NCBI GenBank assembly: GCA_047611425.1
Contig: JBLFWJ010000196.1
Span: forward strand, 1 to 5,693
Direction: 5' to 3'
DNA from: JBLFWJ01 sp047611425
Lineage (GTDB): Bacteria > Bacteroidota > Bacteroidia > UBA10329
Length of the DNA: 5,693 nt
Shown here: piece by piece, positions 1-5,693 of the stretch
Numbering within the stretch: the first letter of the stretch is position 1
Layout of the letters: each line of letters opens with the position of its first letter
Made by a program: the position numbers and the translations under genes
The notes under the pieces: generated by a model
Told to the model about the DNA's origin: nothing
Database searches by the model: none
What the model saw: the letters and a program-made list of their open reading frames with translations, nothing else

Positions 1-258
1 CGCCAACATGGCCAGAAATTCTTCTTGCGAATTGATTCTAAATAGATCGATAAAGCAGAAAACGACCTTATGCTTGCCCGCCATGTCTTGGGCAACCGTT
101 CTCATTAACGATGATTTCCCCCAGCGTCTTGGCGATATGAGAATTGTATTCACTCCGCTGCGTGCGTTTGATACCAAACGCTTTCGCTCTTCTTCCCTAT
201 CCGTAAAATTGTTTTGCTCGTGCGTAACGAGCTTTCCAAAGCTGAATGGTGATTCCAT
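1..258 (-). CDS. P-loop ATPase, N-terminal part (runs off left edge)
   Basis: Reading the minus strand from an ATG at 258-256 gives 86 codons with no stop before the window edge, so only the N-terminus is present. The protein begins MESPFSFGKLVTHEQNNFTD, then has a DREEERKRL stretch (residues 20-28), a beta strand plus Walker A loop ILISPRRWGKSSL (39-51), and a second strand VVFCFIDLF (65-73). This order, with an N-terminal 'F.dRe.E...L' segment, a P-loop containing RRxGKSS and then 'fiDl....s.eeF', matches the archaeal-type ATPase/AAA_14-like AAA+ ATPases, which are frequent as stand-alone genes in Bacteroidota. The first glycine of a textbook GxxxxGKS loop is serine here (Ser42), while Lys48 and Ser49 are kept. 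The start is well fixed: an in-frame TGA lies 15 bases upstream, and the predicted promoter would start the message about 14 bases before the ATG. There is no clear Shine-Dalgarno sequence. Function beyond ATP binding cannot be judged without the C-terminal part. Confidence 0.85.
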   Translation of the reverse strand, partial: MESPFSFGKLVTHEQNNFTDREEERKRLVSNARSGVNTILISPRRWGKSSLMRTVAQDMAGKHKVVFCFIDLFRINSQEEFLAMLA

Positions 259-270
259 AACTACATTCTT

Positions 271-344
271 AACTCACCCAAAGGTAAGTAATATTATAGT
301 GAGCCAAATAACTCACCTTATGGTTACTTACCATGTAGTGAGTT
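271..344. repeat. 74-bp imperfect palindrome, probable operator array
   Basis: The stretch has two-fold symmetry about 307.5. Paired blocks are AACTCAC (271-277) with GTGAGTT (338-344), GGTAAGTAA (283-291) with TTACTTACC (324-332), and GTGAG (299-303) with CTCAC (312-316). Within it are 18-bp sites of the form ACTYACC-N4-GGTRAGT: site A at 272-289 (arms match 6 of 7), site B at 311-328 (5 of 7) and site C at 326-343 (5 of 7). A degenerate counterpart of B lies at 287-304. The A and C sites mirror each other, as do B and its counterpart. Site A covers the -7 box and predicted start of the ATPase promoter. Repeated short dyads over a promoter are typical of a dimeric repressor; the regulator is not in the window. 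Confidence 0.7.
279..308 (-). promoter_or_regulatory. Bacteroidota-type promoter of the ATPase gene
   Basis: On the minus strand, TACCTTTG (286 to 279) matches the Bacteroidota -7 consensus TAnnTTTG exactly. A TTTG (308 to 305) lies 18 bases upstream and matches the -33 element. The predicted transcription start is near 272, leaving a short leader of about 14 bases before the ATG at 258. The whole promoter lies inside the symmetric repeat array at 271-344, so it is probably controlled by whatever binds there. The match is by eye; no transcript data are available. Confidence 0.6.
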
Positions 345-424
345 GATAAAAACTCAAACCCTATCATTTATCCAACGCCTGTAATCAATAAAATCTTGCT
401 GATACATTGGATCAAACGAAAAAG

Positions 425-450
425 AAAGGGAGCCAATTGGCTCCCTTTTT
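425..450 (+). terminator. Intrinsic terminator, probably bidirectional
   Basis: Positions 425-448 form a perfect 24-base palindrome (GGGAGCC stem, AATT at the tip, flanking AAA/TTT) followed on the plus strand by a run of five T (446-450). Read on the minus strand the stem is followed by CTTTTTCGTTT, so it can also stop transcripts coming from the methyltransferase, which lies upstream in that direction. That is the more likely use, because no gene is visible on the plus strand before it. It would separate the methyltransferase message from the ATPase promoter. Confidence 0.85.
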
Positions 451-474
451 ATTTGCGATTACTTGTTGATCTGC

Positions 475-510
475 ATAAAGTTTAAACGGCACTTTATCTA
501 ATTTAATTAG
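475..510. repeat. Two adjacent small palindromes
   Basis: ATAAAGT (475-481) and ACTTTAT (491-497) form a 7-bp stem with a 9-base loop. Directly next to it CTAAT (498-502) and ATTAG (506-510) form a 13-base palindrome with a 3-base centre. They sit between the terminator and the long inverted repeat. Either could arise by chance in AT-rich DNA; their interest lies in the clustering. No function can be assigned. Confidence 0.4.
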
Positions 511-612
511 CCAGACGCTTCGTTCCTCAGCGAGACAAAAATAAGATGCGGAGTTCTCCATTTGTTTCGCTGAGGAACGAAGCGTCTCAACTTTCGCATA
601 GATGCCGTTAAA
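481..612. repeat. Nested inverted-repeat element with 27-bp hairpin arms
   Basis: The inner arms 513-539 and 561-587 are complementary at 26 of 27 positions; the exception, G534 with T566, can pair as G-U in RNA. The first 21 bases of each arm are perfectly matched, and the loop is 21 bases. The arm core reads CTTCGTTCCTCAGCG on the left and CGCTGAGGAACGAAG on the right. Around it, TTTAAACGGCA (481-491) and TGCCGTTAAA (603-612) form outer inverted arms that differ by one extra base. The element lies just past the stop codon of the methyltransferase. It encodes no protein of note. Possible identities are a dispersed intergenic palindrome of REP or MITE type, which Bacteroidota genomes carry in many copies, or a processing or termination hairpin for the methyltransferase message. 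Confidence 0.75.
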
Positions 613-626
613 TGGGAAATAAGCTT

Positions 627-1871
627 TTACTTAAGGTACTTTTCAAGTGTTTTGGCAATCCGTTCCACAACACCAACAACCAGAGCATTGCCCATAAAGA
701 AGGCTCGTTTGGAATCTGAGATTCCGTCCAGCTTTGTGTGATCATCTGGAAACATGTTAAGCCGTTCTAACTCCATCGGAGTCAATCTTCGGAGCTTTCC
801 ATTTTGAGACACCACATGCTTTATTCGGGACGGTGAACGTCCGCCTTCGCCTGTAATCACGGTTCTTGACGGCTTATCCAACGGGTCTGGAAAATGCATC
901 CCTCCTTCAGCGTAGCGGTAATGAAAATTGCCGGCTTTATTGAATCGCTCTTCATTCTTCGCACCCTTCATATACTGCCACTTCGGCAAATCTTCTTCCT
1001 TTAAGTAAAAGGAGGAATCAACCTTTTTGGCAGGAACTAAAATGTCCTTCAACGTGATTCTCGGCCCATCATAATTTGCTTCCGTTTTCATTGTGAAAAA
1101 CGAACCATTAATCATGAAACCAGCGTTCTCAAATGGATTCTTCTTTTTGTCAATATTGAAAGTTTCGCTGAGCTTGACAAGATCTGAATCCAACGATTCT
1201 GAGCGTAGCTCCTTGACTTGATCCACCGGAAATGTTTCCGCAAAAATTCCGGTTTCAAGAATAAGGTCGGATGGAGACTTGAGCTTGGAGATTCGTTTGT
1301 ATCCGGCCGTTCCTTTCTTGTATCCAAAAATGAAAACACGTCTTCTACGTTGAGGCATTCCAAAGTCGGCAGCATTGATTACCCTCCACTCCACCGCATA
1401 ACCCAATTGATTCAAACTGGACAGCATCACTGCAAAATCTCTTCCCCTCTGAATGGCAGGAGAAATCAGCAATCGATCTACATTTTCAAGAAACAAATGG
1501 TCAGGTGCCTTCTTGCCTTTATCCTCAAGAATTCGGAAGATTTGCCACCACAGCACCCCTTTCTTACCAATCAATCCACCCGAGTTTTTTAGAGTAGATG
1601 CCACCGAATAATCTTGACAGGGAAATCCTCCGACCAGCAAGTCGTGATAAGGAATGTCAGCTGAAGGAACATCTGAAATGTCTCGATTTCGATGGTTGGA
1701 ATCTGGCCAGTGCGTTTCATAGACTTTACTTGCATGCTGCACTTTGGTGCTTGGTTCAAATTGATTGCTCCAAACTACTTCGTAGGCGGATTTCGGATCT
1801 TTCGGATAGCCTTCCAAACCAACTCGGAAGCCACCAACACCTGCAAACAACTCAACCACCTTAATCGGCAT
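627..1871 (-). CDS. DNA (cytosine-5-)-methyltransferase
   Basis: This 414-residue protein transfers a methyl group from S-adenosylmethionine to C5 of cytosine in double-stranded DNA. The family motifs appear in order: motif I, the SAM-binding VVELFAGVGGF (residues 5-15); motif IV, GGFPCQ (81-86), with the catalytic cysteine Cys85; motif VI, ENV (129-131); motif VIII, QRRRR (174-178); motif IX, SRTVITGEGGRS (335-346); and motif X, FFMGNALVVGVVERI (391-405), with GNAL where GNAV or GNSV is usual. The segment between VIII and IX (about 190-335) is the target-recognition domain. It contains NPFENAGFMINGSFFT (245-260) and YDGPRITLKDIL (267-278), which recall methyltransferases of the GGNNCC/GGYRCC group; this is recollection, not a search result, so the target is uncertain. 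Length is normal for a type II enzyme and all key residues are intact, so it is probably active. No endonuclease gene adjoins it. The gene is divergent from the 909-residue envelope gene, and the start has no obvious Shine-Dalgarno sequence. Confidence 0.96.
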   Translation of the reverse strand: MPIKVVELFAGVGGFRVGLEGYPKDPKSAYEVVWSNQFEPSTKVQHASKVYETHWPDSNHRNRDISDVPSADIPYHDLLVGGFPCQDYSVASTLKNSGGLIGKKGVLWWQIFRILEDKGKKAPDHLFLENVDRLLISPAIQRGRDFAVMLSSLNQLGYAVEWRVINAADFGMPQRRRRVFIFGYKKGTAGYKRISKLKSPSDLILETGIFAETFPVDQVKELRSESLDSDLVKLSETFNIDKKKNPFENAGFMINGSFFTMKTEANYDGPRITLKDILVPAKKVDSSFYLKEEDLPKWQYMKGAKNEERFNKAGNFHYRYAEGGMHFPDPLDKPSRTVITGEGGRSPSRIKHVVSQNGKLRRLTPMELERLNMFPDDHTKLDGISDSKRAFFMGNALVVGVVERIAKTLEKYLK

Positions 1872-1925
1872 TCGGCCAAGATCCGAAAACTGAACCTTGG
1901 ATCCTAATTCAATCTGATTTCGATA

Positions 1926-1939
1926 CTAACATACGTTAG
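1926..1939. promoter_or_regulatory. Small palindrome in divergent intergenic region, possible operator
   Basis: CTAAC-ATAC-GTTAG has 5-bp inverted arms. Read on the minus strand it contains TATGTTAG (1933 to 1926), one mismatch from the -7 consensus TAnnTTTG, and would place a methyltransferase transcript start near 1919, about 48 bases before its ATG. No good -33 element accompanies it. It could therefore be the methyltransferase promoter, an operator over it, or chance. Confidence 0.35.
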
Positions 1940-1984
1940 CTGAAAACTCGAAAATCCTGCATCCCGCTCCCCTACTCAATTTTC

Positions 1985-1992
1985 TACATTTG
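1985..1992 (+). promoter_or_regulatory. -7 promoter box of the 909-residue protein gene
   Basis: TACATTTG matches the Bacteroidota -7 consensus exactly. The predicted transcription start is near 1999, giving a leader of about 12 bases. No TTG or TTTG is visible at the expected -33 spacing, which weakens the call. The leader contains purine-rich GGGGATGGAG just before the ATG at 2012. An earlier ATG at 2005 is out of frame and stops after four codons. Confidence 0.45.
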
Positions 1993-2011
1993 GTCACGTT
2001 GGGGATGGAGA

Positions 2012-4741
2012 ATGGTTAAAAGGGTAATAATCGCAATTGTAGTTCTTGGGTTAATCGGAGGGGTTGCCGCGTGGTACCTCATCGACAGGCAGGAGACGTT
2101 GCAACTTTCAGATCCAGCACAGGCCATACCAATTGATGCCGCCTTGATTCTCCGCTTTCCAGAGTTCAGGAAAGCCTTGGAGCATTTCGAAGAAAGCCAA
2201 TACCACCATCGACTTAATGACATTTCGAATATCCAGCGGATCCGCCATTGGGGGCTTCGATTGGATTCAGTTCTCAGTGAGGACAATCTGTTTGCCAAGA
2301 GTTTTGGTGAGTCGTCTTGGTATGTGAGCTACCATTTTCCGGATGAGAAGACATCGGTTCCATTCTATTGTCATCAGCTAGAGAATCAACCAAGTCCAGA
2401 ACAAATGAAATTGTTCATGGATGATTTGTTCGGGTCAAAAGCGACCTACTCGCAACAGATGTTGAGTGGACAAACCGTTTACAAAGCTGTGTTTGAAGAA
2501 CCGTTTGAAATGGTGCAGTTCTGCATTATGAATGGTGTACTGATGTTTTCCGATAATGATGGTTTATTGGCAACTGCCATAGATCAACTCAGTACCAAAA
2601 ATGGTTTAACAGAAACGGCCAATTTTCAGAAAATGCTGGAGGTTCACGGTGAGCACGTGGACTTGAATGTTTACCTCCCCTATTCACAATCAGATAACCT
2701 GCTTCGACCGATTCTTAAAAACCACAGCCTTGATTTGAAAACAGGTATGGGTTCGATTGCCGATTGGACCCAACTCGACATCAACTTTAAAGAAGAAGGG
2801 GTGATGTTTAATGGATTCACATTTGTTGAAGACAGCACCGACATGCTTCTAAACCTGATTCGAGGTCAGGAGCCTCAACACTTGGAAGCATCAAGTATTC
2901 TTCCGTCAAACCTTGTTTACCTGCAGTACATTGGAATAAGTGACTTACCCCTTTATCTCGAGAATCAAATTGCTATCAGAGAGAATCGCGGCACACTTGA
3001 TTCCATTACAGGCAAGTTGAGCACTATTAAAATTGATGCACAAGCCGACTTTTACGACTGGATTGGTAATGGCTTTGGAACCTGCATCACGGCACCAAGA
3101 GGCAGCAAATACCATGAGAACAGCTACTTCATCATCCAAATGAAAGACAGATCTGCAGCGCTGGCTGGTTTAGAAAACTTGGACACCGAGTTACTTGGTG
3201 CTGATAATATTGCTTCAACAGCCACAATGAATGAGGTGGCGTTTTACCCAACGGCTGTTCCTCAACTTTTGCCATTGCTCCTGTCAACCGGAAAAGGACT
3301 GGAGCAATTATCTCGATACATGATTTTGGATGACCATGTGGTTTTCGGCCATGATGAATCAGCACTACGAGCGTATTTGAAATACATAGTAGCTGATAAG
3401 GAACTGTCTAAGGATTTGAGCTTTTCATCCTTTAAGGAGCATTTAGCGTCCAGATCAAACCTTTTCATCTATTCCAAGATTCTTCCAGCCTATCCGATTC
3501 TAGAACACCATCTTTCCTATCAAACACAAGGAAAGATCACCGATCTAAAAGAATGGTTAGGTGAATTTGGATCATTCGGCCTTCAGCTTAGCGATAACGG
3601 CCAAGCCATCTACACCAACGCCTATTTGAGTTATGGTGCCGAAACCATTGAAGACGCTGGTGGCGGTTACGAATGTGAATTAGATACAGTAGCTGTCATC
3701 TCACCAACTTTCGTTACCAACCATTATAATAAGGAGCAAGAAGTGATGGTTCAGGACGCCAAAAACCAACTCTACTTATTTAATAGAATTGGAAAGGAAA
3801 TCTGGAAAAGAGAAATTGACGGGTCAATCAAAAGTGAAATTCACGAGGTGGATGCATTCAAAAATGGAAAGATTCAATTTGTCTTCAACACTGAAACTAA
3901 GATCTATTTAATAGACCGAAAGGGGAACGATGTAGATGGTTTTCCGATTAGGTTGAAAGCCAACGCGATTACCCCTTTATGCGTAGCCAATTATGACAAT
4001 AAGCGGAACTACCGGTTGGTTATTACATGCGAAAACAATCGAATTTACAATTACACCCTTTCCGGAAAAGCTACACAGGGTTGGAGCCACAACAAGGCCA
4101 AAGACCCAACCACAAAAGGGTTTCAGCATTTTAGTGTTAGCGGGAAGGACTACTACGTTACGGCTGAGTCAAATGGTAAAGTGCATTTGCTAGATAGGCG
4201 AGGAAAGAACCGAGTGAAAGTTGGCAAGCGCGTTGAAAACTTCAGCGACCAGGATCTTCAGGTTTTTGTAGGAAAGAATTCCAGTTCAACTGCTATCTAT
4301 GCAACAGACACCTCAGGCGTACTCTTCAGAATTAGCTTAAAAGGTAAAGTCTCGAGCATGAAATTGGCAAGCATGAGCAGCAAGCATGAATTTATTGTTT
4401 CGGATCTTGATGGTGACCAAAAACCGGAGTTCATTTTTAACGATTTGAATTTGTTAACCGTTTATGACGACAAGTATCAAAAGGTAAAGGAGCTAAGATT
4501 GAGTCCTGAAACCTACGGGCCTTTTGTAGTTAGGTTAGAAGAAGGTAAGTCGGGCATCGGTCTGTACAACCCGGCAGATGGCGATATCACCTTGTTGGAC
4601 AAGGGCCTAAATACTATGTCAGGTTTTCCTCAAACGGGATTCTCTAGGTTTGATTTGGTATTGAAAAACGAACCAACCAGCCCCAATCTCATAGCAACTA
4701 CGATGGAAGATAACCAAGTACTCATCTTCGGATTGGACTAA
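2012..4741 (+). CDS. Membrane-anchored envelope protein: DUF3352-like domain plus beta-propeller
   Basis: The 909-residue product starts MVKRVIIAIVVLGLIGGVAA, one hydrophobic segment (about 4-24) preceded by Lys-Arg, fitting a signal anchor with the rest outside the cytoplasmic membrane. Residues 38-275 and 295-545 look like two related halves, each opening with a 'aiP.daali.f' or 'ilPsnlvyLqy' strand; this resembles DUF3352-type proteins of Bacteroidota, a similarity judged by eye. From about 575 to 909 there are repeated beta units such as NQLYLFNRIGKEIW (585-598), TKIYLIDRKGNDVDGFPI (629-646), GKVHLLDRRGKNRV (722-735) and GDITLLDKGLNTMSGFP (857-873), as in PQQ/WD40-like propellers. DLDGDQKPE (798-806) is an Asp-rich loop like those of FG-GAP/VCBS repeats that bind calcium. 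No catalytic motif is seen. The gene stops 36 bases before a co-directional lipoprotein gene with no terminator between, suggesting an operon. A role in protein binding or scaffolding at the envelope is a guess; the function is unknown. Confidence 0.9.
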   Translation: MVKRVIIAIVVLGLIGGVAAWYLIDRQETLQLSDPAQAIPIDAALILRFPEFRKALEHFEESQYHHRLNDISNIQRIRHWGLRLDSVLSEDNLFAKSFGESSWYVSYHFPDEKTSVPFYCHQLENQPSPEQMKLFMDDLFGSKATYSQQMLSGQTVYKAVFEEPFEMVQFCIMNGVLMFSDNDGLLATAIDQLSTKNGLTETANFQKMLEVHGEHVDLNVYLPYSQSDNLLRPILKNHSLDLKTGMGSIADWTQLDINFKEEGVMFNGFTFVEDSTDMLLNLIRGQEPQHLEASSILPSNLVYLQYIGISDLPLYLENQIAIRENRGTLDSITGKLSTIKIDAQADFYDWIGNGFGTCITAPRGSKYHENSYFIIQMKDRSAALAGLENLDTELLGADNIASTATMNEVAFYPTAVPQLLPLLLSTGKGLEQLSRYMILDDHVVFGHDESALRAYLKYIVADKELSKDLSFSSFKEHLASRSNLFIYSKILPAYPILEHHLSYQTQGKITDLKEWLGEFGSFGLQLSDNGQAIYTNAYLSYGAETIEDAGGGYECELDTVAVISPTFVTNHYNKEQEVMVQDAKNQLYLFNRIGKEIWKREIDGSIKSEIHEVDAFKNGKIQFVFNTETKIYLIDRKGNDVDGFPIRLKANAITPLCVANYDNKRNYRLVITCENNRIYNYTLSGKATQGWSHNKAKDPTTKGFQHFSVSGKDYYVTAESNGKVHLLDRRGKNRVKVGKRVENFSDQDLQVFVGKNSSSTAIYATDTSGVLFRISLKGKVSSMKLASMSSKHEFIVSDLDGDQKPEFIFNDLNLLTVYDDKYQKVKELRLSPETYGPFVVRLEEGKSGIGLYNPADGDITLLDKGLNTMSGFPQTGFSRFDLVLKNEPTSPNLIATTMEDNQVLIFGLD

Positions 4742-4777
4742 CTTTTCTATTTTTAGCACAAATCAATTCTCGTTCTC

Positions 4778-5693
4778 ATGCTTCGACCTCTACTTAAATC
4801 CTCGGTTGGAATTCTTCTTTTTTGCTCAATCCTATTTGGGCTAAATTCCTGTACTCAGGATTATTTCAAATTGGAAAACCTAAAAGATGACCCCTTCACC
4901 TGGTCTCCAGACCTTGCTTTTCCGCTGGTGTTCAGCACGCTTAACGCTGCTGACATCATCACCAACGTAGACACTACCAACATATATATGGTTGACGATG
5001 ACAATTTCGTCACGCTGATTTACAGAAACGTAGTTTTCTCTAAAACGATCAATGATTTATTTAAAATTCCTAATGCTATCCCTTTCCTAGACTCAAGATC
5101 ACTAAGTGGTACTGAAGTTTCTGATTTCAATAACAATGGGTCGGTAAGCGCGCCTTTTAACGGTGACCATGGCTTTGATTTGGACACAACAGCGGCAACG
5201 GCTCAGTTAGAGTTTGTTGAATTCTATGATGGTTCAACTATGGAAGTTGCTTTACTGGGAGACTTCTTAGCAGAAGGATCTGTTACTGTTAGCTATCCAG
5301 AACTTACGCTTTCGGGAGTTCCGTTATCTCATACATTCAATTTCGACAACACAACCGGACAAGGAATTAGTCAATCTGCTAGTAAGGATATCGCAGGTTA
5401 TCGACTTGTACTTTCTGCTCCAACTCCCAATAATCTAGAGATGAATTATCAATTCAATCTTACGACCGGAAGCGTTGATGCATCCAATTCAATTCAGGCG
5501 ATAAGTGTTTTGAATAATGCTCGCATTGGCCTGACGGTAGGTGATTTTGGACAAATAAATTTGGAAATCGCACCGGATGTAGTAGACATTGACATTCTGG
5601 ACAATCAACAGGAAGGAAATCTCAACTTTATTGATCCACGACTAAAAGTCACGATGAAGAATTCCTTTGGAATGTCCATGCAAGGAACAATCA
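4778..5693 (+). CDS. Secreted lipoprotein of unknown function, N-terminal part
   Basis: The frame opens at ATG 4778 and stays open for 305 codons to the window edge, so the C-terminus is missing. The start MLRPLLKSSVGILLFCSILF is a signal peptide with Arg3 and Lys7 before a hydrophobic stretch, ending in the lipobox LNSC; lipidation is predicted at Cys25. The mature part begins CTQDYFKLENLKDDP and then has FTWSPDLAFPLVFSTLNAAD (41-60), a pattern of 'P.lafPl..g..t..D' seen at the start of large all-beta lipoproteins in Bacteroidota. The rest is rich in alternating hydrophobic strands, Asn, Asp, Ser and Thr, with no cysteine after Cys25, which suggests an extracellular beta-sandwich fold. Mature residues right after the cysteine (TQDYF) do not form an obvious surface-export signal. 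No Shine-Dalgarno sequence precedes the ATG. It is probably co-transcribed with the upstream 909-residue protein and may work with it in the envelope. No specific family is recognised. Confidence 0.88.
   Translation, partial: MLRPLLKSSVGILLFCSILFGLNSCTQDYFKLENLKDDPFTWSPDLAFPLVFSTLNAADIITNVDTTNIYMVDDDNFVTLIYRNVVFSKTINDLFKIPNAIPFLDSRSLSGTEVSDFNNNGSVSAPFNGDHGFDLDTTAATAQLEFVEFYDGSTMEVALLGDFLAEGSVTVSYPELTLSGVPLSHTFNFDNTTGQGISQSASKDIAGYRLVLSAPTPNNLEMNYQFNLTTGSVDASNSIQAISVLNNARIGLTVGDFGQINLEIAPDVVDIDILDNQQEGNLNFIDPRLKVTMKNSFGMSMQGTI

Noticed and set aside
8..346. Plus-strand reading frame of 112 codons at the left end
   Set aside because: It is antisense to the ATPase frame, which has a recognisable P-loop and a matching promoter. 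The plus-strand product has no recognisable features and runs through the palindromic array.
1871..1887. Small hairpin (TTCGG with CCGAA) touching the methyltransferase start codon
   Set aside because: A 5-bp stem with a 7-base loop is too weak and too common to claim as a translational control element.
1112..1907. Several reading frames of 70-125 codons on both strands within the methyltransferase
   Set aside because: They lie inside or opposite a complete gene with all family motifs, and their translations show low-complexity or implausible composition and no domain.
1984..2298. Minus-strand frame of 104 codons overlapping the start of the 909-residue gene
   Set aside because: It is antisense to the signal anchor and first domain of a clearly coding frame and resembles no known protein.
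2945..4193. Short frames of 64-77 codons within the 909-residue gene
   Set aside because: They are shadows of the long coding frame, with no start signals or motifs of their own.
4742..4777. Separate promoter for the lipoprotein gene (TATTTTTA near 4749)
   Set aside because: It mismatches the last base of the -7 consensus, has no -33 element, and the short gap with no terminator fits co-transcription better.

Overview
The window looks like chromosomal DNA from a Bacteroidota bacterium, probably of the Flavobacteriales type. Three things suggest this: a moderately AT-rich composition, start sites with little or no Shine-Dalgarno sequence but matches to the Bacteroidota promoter consensus (TAnnTTTG at -7, TTTG at -33), and a membrane-anchored beta-propeller protein and a lipoprotein of the kind common in that phylum. 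The assignment rests on sequence character only.

Layout from left to right. (1) Positions 1-258, minus strand: the first 86 codons of a P-loop ATPase that runs off the left edge. (2) Positions 259-626: no gene, but a dense set of palindromes. These are a 74-bp two-fold symmetric array over the ATPase promoter (271-344), a strong intrinsic terminator (425-450), two small palindromes (475-510) and a near-perfect 27-bp inverted repeat (513-587) nested inside shorter inverted arms (481-612). (3) Positions 627-1871, minus strand: a complete cytosine-5 DNA methyltransferase with all main catalytic motifs. (4) Positions 1872-2011: a divergent intergenic region with a small palindrome and a -7 promoter box. 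(5) Positions 2012-4741, plus strand: a 909-residue envelope protein with an N-terminal membrane anchor, a large domain resembling DUF3352-type proteins and a C-terminal beta-propeller. (6) Positions 4778-5693, plus strand: the first 305 codons of a secreted lipoprotein that runs off the right edge.

The methyltransferase has no recognisable restriction endonuclease beside it in this window, so it is either an orphan or its partner has been lost or lies elsewhere. The ATPase downstream of it has its own promoter and is separated by a terminator, so the two are probably not one transcript. The 909-residue protein and the lipoprotein are co-directional, 36 bp apart, with no terminator between them; they probably form an operon for cell-envelope proteins of unknown function.

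The most unusual content is non-coding: the symmetric operator-like array at the ATPase promoter and the long hairpin downstream of the methyltransferase. I found no CRISPR array, tRNA, rRNA or transposase gene, and no clear new multi-gene system.
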